Part shown: piece by piece, positions 6,228-9,367 of the stretch
Numbering within the stretch: the first letter of the stretch is position 1
How the letters are laid out: each line of letters opens with the position of its first letter
Origin: an uncultured Collinsella sp.
GTDB lineage: Bacteria > Actinomycetota > Coriobacteriia > Coriobacteriales > Coriobacteriaceae
Length of the DNA: 9,367 nucleotides
Assembly (NCBI GenBank): GCA_900556365.1
Contig: USOG01000046.1
Location: 1 to 9,367, forward strand
Direction: 5' to 3'
Made by a program: the position numbers and the translations under genes
Notes under the pieces: model-generated
Told to the model about the DNA's origin: nothing
Seen by the model: only the letters and a program-made list of their open reading frames with translations
Database searches by the model: none

Positions 6228-6536
6228 ATGTTCGAGATTAAAGTCGAGGCTCAATTTAGGGCGGACTACAAACGAACGATGCGCATGCATCCGCAGCTAA
6301 AGAGTGAGTTTAAGGCGGCAGTCGCAGAGCTTGCAGCTCACGGCTCGCTTCCCGCGGAATATGGCGCCCATGAGCTTTCAAACCCGGGCGGAAACTACAA
6401 CGGCCACATCGATTTCCACCTATCCGATGGCTTGGTCGACGTGGTCGTTCTCTACTTACCGCATAAGACTAATCCTGTGATCCGGCTGGTCAGAATGGGC
6501 TCGCATGAGGAGCTGTTCCAGGGCCCGCAGGGCTGA
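6228..6536 (+). CDS. YafQ/RelE-superfamily mRNA interferase toxin
   Basis: A 102-residue protein of the RelE/ParE fold, closest in pattern to YafQ toxins, which cleave mRNA in the ribosome. Family landmarks are the FRADYKR helix near residues 10-16, LPAEYGAHELS (41-51), NYNGHIDFHLSDG (56-68) and RLVRMGSHEELF (86-97). The histidines expected in YafQ are seen as His48, His64 and His93, with Asp67 nearby, so the active site looks intact. The segment before the C-terminal strand (YLPHKTNPVI) is longer than in E. coli YafQ. The gene overlaps nothing, but its Shine-Dalgarno (TGAGGA) lies inside the antitoxin's last codons. It converges on the primase-helicase gene, with a palindromic repeat between the two. 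Confidence 0.9.
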   Translation: MFEIKVEAQFRADYKRTMRMHPQLKSEFKAAVAELAAHGSLPAEYGAHELSNPGGNYNGHIDFHLSDGLVDVVVLYLPHKTNPVIRLVRMGSHEELFQGPQG

Positions 6537-6549
6537 TTGCCGATTTCTA

Positions 6550-6616
6550 AGTTGCGGTGGAATAGGGATTGGTTGACGGCTAATAAGTCAAAAACAGTCC
6601 CTATTTCACCGCAACT
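6550..6616. repeat. Palindromic repeat family A, copy 2
   Basis: AGTTGCGGTGGAATAGGGA (6550-6568) faces TCCCTATTTCACCGCAACT (6598-6616), 18 of 19 bases complementary. TTGAC (6573-6577) and GTCAA (6587-6591) form an inner stem. The spacer is 29 bases, the same as copy 1. It sits between two convergent genes and overlaps the 3' end of the minus-strand primase-helicase gene, providing its stop codon (complement of 6601-6603). Confidence 0.85.
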
Positions 6617-9342
6617 GCTGGGGGTACCCCGTTCGTCGCCGCGGCCTCCGGTTCCACTTTTCGCTGAATTTCGCTCAAAAGCTCGGCTGCGACTTCGCTG
6701 CTTTTGAAACGAATGCTGCAGTCTTCTTTCTTTGGGAAAGCCAGCAACGGAATAGCTCCGTACCAGACAGTTTCCTCGTCAATCACTGATGCGCACAGGC
6801 GTCCTTCGGCTTTGATGAGATAGTTGACGTTCATCTCGGCAAAAATCGCTTTCACGTCATCGCGTGGAGTTGAAGCAATAGAAATCTCAAGGGCAATTCC
6901 ACGGGTAGCGGCATCCGCGAGTGCAGCGGCGAGCTTTTCAAGGCATGCGGCGGATGCGTAGGGTGCGGCAATAAAAATGCTTTTCGATGCGTTCTCGATG
7001 TCATTCACTAAAGCCTCCACGGCTCTTGCCGACCTAACGAGGATGTTTCGATCGTCCTGTCTGTTGTCGTTTGCCGCAAAGACTTCATACCCCAGCTTGG
7101 CGTAGGTCTTGAGCCTCTTTTGGTACATGCGCGCGAACATGGGTATCGACAGGTCAACATAGTCGAATATCTCAACCCGCTGTTTGCCCTCGTGGCTTCT
7201 GTGTAGCCTACCTGCCTGCTGCGTTATGCTGCCGTCCCAAGATATTGGAGTGGCAATGAGCAAAGTGTCAAGGTAAGACAGGTCGAAGCCCTCGCCCAGA
7301 AGACTTTCAGTTGCGACGATGATTCGATGATCATGCTCAAAGCTGGGAAGACTCTTCAGTATTGCTTTTCTTTCTTTGGCGTCGATTTCTCCGGTTAAGA
7401 GTATGGGTTCGTGTCCACGGCTTTGAAGTAGCCTGCATAGCTCTTCGGCATGCTTTTTTCTTTTAGATAGCACAAGCGGATGCCGGCCGTTTGATGCGGC
7501 CTCGAGGGCGTCCTCGATAATTGCTTCGTTTCTCGCGGCGTGTACACACAGGAGATCGAGAATTTGGTTAAAGGATGCTCCTGGTCCGTAGGTGGGTAAT
7601 CGAATTCCGGTGAAACGCGGTCTAACAATGCGCTGAATCCCCTGTTGGATTGCTTGCGTTTTTGGATCGACGACATAGCGAACCGGGCCGCAGAGCATCG
7701 AGAGTGCCCGCGTGAGTCCGTCCGAACGCTCGGGCGTTGCGGAAAGGCCATATACATATTTGGCAGGAGCGGACTTGAGGACAAGCTCAAGCTGTGGCGC
7801 GGCCGCATGGTGGCATTCGTCACAGATGATGAGACTGTAATCGCGAACGAACTCCTTGGCTAATGACTCGCCGGTTTGGGGATCCTTGCCGGATAGCGAC
7901 TGGAATGAAGCAATGTCGATGAGACGGCTTATGGCGGTCTTGCCTCCTCCGATTTGCCCAATGAGCGGAGGCTGTCTTTTGCTGATTCGTCCCTTTGGGG
8001 TTCGGACGGGCTCTCTGTTGTCCGTGATGTCGAGAAATCGTTCGAGTTGGGATTTCCATTGGGCAATGAGCGCAGTTTTAGGAACGATGACGAGCGTTGG
8101 AAGACCAATGGCAGCAATAAGATAAGCTCCGATGACGGTTTTGCCGAACCCCGTCGGTGCGGACATGATCCCGTCTTCATAGCTGAGCATCTGTTCGGCG
8201 ACAATTTGCTGTTCAGGGCGAAGAGCCCCTTTAAATTCCATCGCAATTGGATTGCTCGACTTGCGTTTGTCTGAATAGTGGGCAGAAACGCCGGCTTCTT
8301 GAAGCAGCCGCTCAAGTTGAGCCTTGCAGCCTCTGGGAATCGCGACGTAGCCGTCTCTAAGTTCGCTGAGGTCTATGTACCGCGGTTTGCCGAATACCGA
8401 TTGATGCATAGATTGAGCGCGGAAGAAATCTGGGTTAGCAAATGTTGCAAGCCTGCGGACTTCCATTTGAGCTGCGGGGCTCAGAGATTTTTCGGGGATA
8501 TAGAGCATATCGGCCTGCGTGACGGACAGCGATGACGGGAAGTCCCGCGGTGTGAGCGGAAGCCGCTTTCGCAGCCTCTGGGAATGTGACACACCGGTGT
8601 TTGCCGCCGCAGCTGCTATTCCATGCGGCCTATTTTCGATGCTCTCGATCAGATTTTGCACCGTCACGCGCGGGATTAACTGGATTTGCGAAAGGTAAAG
8701 CCATTGATCGGGAAAGGGCTCAAATTGCTCGTCAACAAATACGCTGTTCCCTTTTCGCTGCGCTTTTCCTTGAAAAGGCAGCGCTATGAGATTTCCAAAG
8801 CCGCCCTCAGGAATGGTGGACTGCGCGGGCAGCATCCTGTCAAATGCTTTGAAGGTGATTGTCTTGTTCAGTATCGCCGCTTCGGTGATAAGGCTGCTTC
8901 CAAAATCTCGTGCGGTCTTTGCGCTGACGAGCTCTAGGAAGAAAAACCAGACATGTGCGCCGTCGCCCGATCTCGATCGCTCGACTGCGACATCGATTCC
9001 GTGGCTTTTTGCGACATGTCGAATGGCATTCGTCGCTTCTTTCCAATCGGCTCCGTCAAAATCAATGACCAGGACTTTCGTGTTACTGTCTTTATTGAGC
9101 ACATATTGGCCTATAACGTCTCGAAGCCTATCGTCATTGCCTCTGAAATGGGCGATGATCGCGGCATCGCTCAACTCGGGGAAGACGCGGCTGCTGCATT
9201 CCGTGCATTTGACTCTCTGGTGGTTTGCTTTGGGGCAAATGCCTGACTTCCACTCATTTGCGCAGGCGGGCGTATAGCCAATTCCTCCGTCTTTTAATAT
9301 GAGCAGGACATTGTCAAGAGGCAAAATCGGGCCTGGCCCCAA
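6601..9342 (-). CDS. TOTE-type primase / SF2 helicase / PLD-like fusion protein (start uncertain, may be 5'-partial)
   Basis: At least 913 residues. Residues 20-230 match the archaeo-eukaryotic primase domain of TOTE conflict-system proteins: a zinc-like Cys27, Cys36, Cys46, Cys49 set, DFD (94-96) metal ligands, SGDGAHVW (125-132), and GGFGNLIALPFQGKA followed by GNSVFVDEQF. Residues 370-730 are an SF2 helicase: LRPEQQ (374-379), Walker A APTGFGKT (395-402), DECH (508-511), SAT (534-536) and QQAGRLHR (708-715). Residues 765-895 look like a PLD domain, but the HxKx4D motif reads RxCx4D (848-855), so the nuclease site seems lost. The 9342 start is a TTG without a convincing ribosome binding site, inside a palindrome. 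The frame stays open to 9367 and the usual segment before KDGGIGYTPAC is missing, so the true start may lie outside the window. The last residues (AVAVK) are encoded by repeat A. Codons are less GC-biased than in tgt, suggesting acquisition. The role is probably mobile-DNA conflict or defence; the mechanism is unproven. Confidence 0.9.
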   Translation of the reverse strand: MGPGPILPLDNVLLILKDGGIGYTPACANEWKSGICPKANHQRVKCTECSSRVFPELSDAAIIAHFRGNDDRLRDVIGQYVLNKDSNTKVLVIDFDGADWKEATNAIRHVAKSHGIDVAVERSRSGDGAHVWFFFLELVSAKTARDFGSSLITEAAILNKTITFKAFDRMLPAQSTIPEGGFGNLIALPFQGKAQRKGNSVFVDEQFEPFPDQWLYLSQIQLIPRVTVQNLIESIENRPHGIAAAAANTGVSHSQRLRKRLPLTPRDFPSSLSVTQADMLYIPEKSLSPAAQMEVRRLATFANPDFFRAQSMHQSVFGKPRYIDLSELRDGYVAIPRGCKAQLERLLQEAGVSAHYSDKRKSSNPIAMEFKGALRPEQQIVAEQMLSYEDGIMSAPTGFGKTVIGAYLIAAIGLPTLVIVPKTALIAQWKSQLERFLDITDNREPVRTPKGRISKRQPPLIGQIGGGKTAISRLIDIASFQSLSGKDPQTGESLAKEFVRDYSLIICDECHHAAAPQLELVLKSAPAKYVYGLSATPERSDGLTRALSMLCGPVRYVVDPKTQAIQQGIQRIVRPRFTGIRLPTYGPGASFNQILDLLCVHAARNEAIIEDALEAASNGRHPLVLSKRKKHAEELCRLLQSRGHEPILLTGEIDAKERKAILKSLPSFEHDHRIIVATESLLGEGFDLSYLDTLLIATPISWDGSITQQAGRLHRSHEGKQRVEIFDYVDLSIPMFARMYQKRLKTYAKLGYEVFAANDNRQDDRNILVRSARAVEALVNDIENASKSIFIAAPYASAACLEKLAAALADAATRGIALEISIASTPRDDVKAIFAEMNVNYLIKAEGRLCASVIDEETVWYGAIPLLAFPKKEDCSIRFKSSEVAAELLSEIQRKVEPEAAATNGVPPAVAVK

Positions 9343-9360
9343 CGATATGGGGTCAGGCCC
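9329..9360. repeat. Palindromic repeat at the 5' end of the primase-helicase gene
   Basis: GGGCCTGGCCCCA (9329-9341) and TGGGGTCAGGCCC (9348-9360) are complementary at 12 of 13 positions (the exception is a G-T type mismatch) around a six-base loop. GGGGTCAGGCCC-type palindromes resemble REP sequences linked to Y1 transposases; that is inference. The whole element is open in the frame of the minus-strand gene and would be read as GPDPISLGPGP. Confidence 0.8.
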
Positions 9361-9367
9361 TCTCCCT

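Overview
The window looks like chromosomal DNA from a high-GC, gut-type actinobacterium, most likely class Coriobacteriia (Collinsella-like). The reasons are GC-rich third codon positions in the core genes, the combination of tgt, a LOG-family gene and an SDR gene, and the dense palindromic intergenic repeats. The genus is inferred from sequence character, not from a search.

Left part (1-3706). Positions 1-365 hold no gene, only repeats: a long inverted repeat built of GGGGAC motifs (109-256) and a smaller palindrome (273-339). A minus-strand gene (366-2129) encodes an unrecognised acidic, coiled-coil protein with one C-terminal membrane segment. It is divergent from an SDR oxidoreductase (2424-3224). 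The next 480 bases contain a perfect hairpin directly after the SDR stop, a nested three-tier stem (3266-3364), and a second, rearranged copy of the GGGGAC repeat (3411-3620).

Middle (3707-5812). tgt (queuosine tRNA modification) has its own TATAAT promoter. It is followed by a LOG/TIGR00730-type phosphoribohydrolase gene, which has a terminator hairpin squeezed just in front of its ribosome binding site.

Right part (5813-9367). This part looks accessory and more A/T-rich. It carries a two-gene RelB/DinJ-YafQ type toxin-antitoxin operon with an elaborate inverted-repeat operator. Convergent with it is a large minus-strand gene for a three-part protein: a TOTE-type archaeo-eukaryotic primase domain, an SF2 helicase and a PLD-like domain with a degenerate active site. 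Both ends of this gene are embedded in palindromic repeats. The 3' repeat supplies its last five codons and stop. The 5' repeat lies where the usual upstream part of the primase module should be, and the frame stays open to the window edge.

The part most worth following up is the primase-helicase next to the toxin-antitoxin pair, a plausible small mobile-DNA conflict or defence locus framed by palindromic elements. Neither family is new. What seems unusual is the fusion of the repeats to both ends of the gene, the covarying arms of the repeat family, the leader terminator of the LOG gene and the altered base-binding loop in Tgt.
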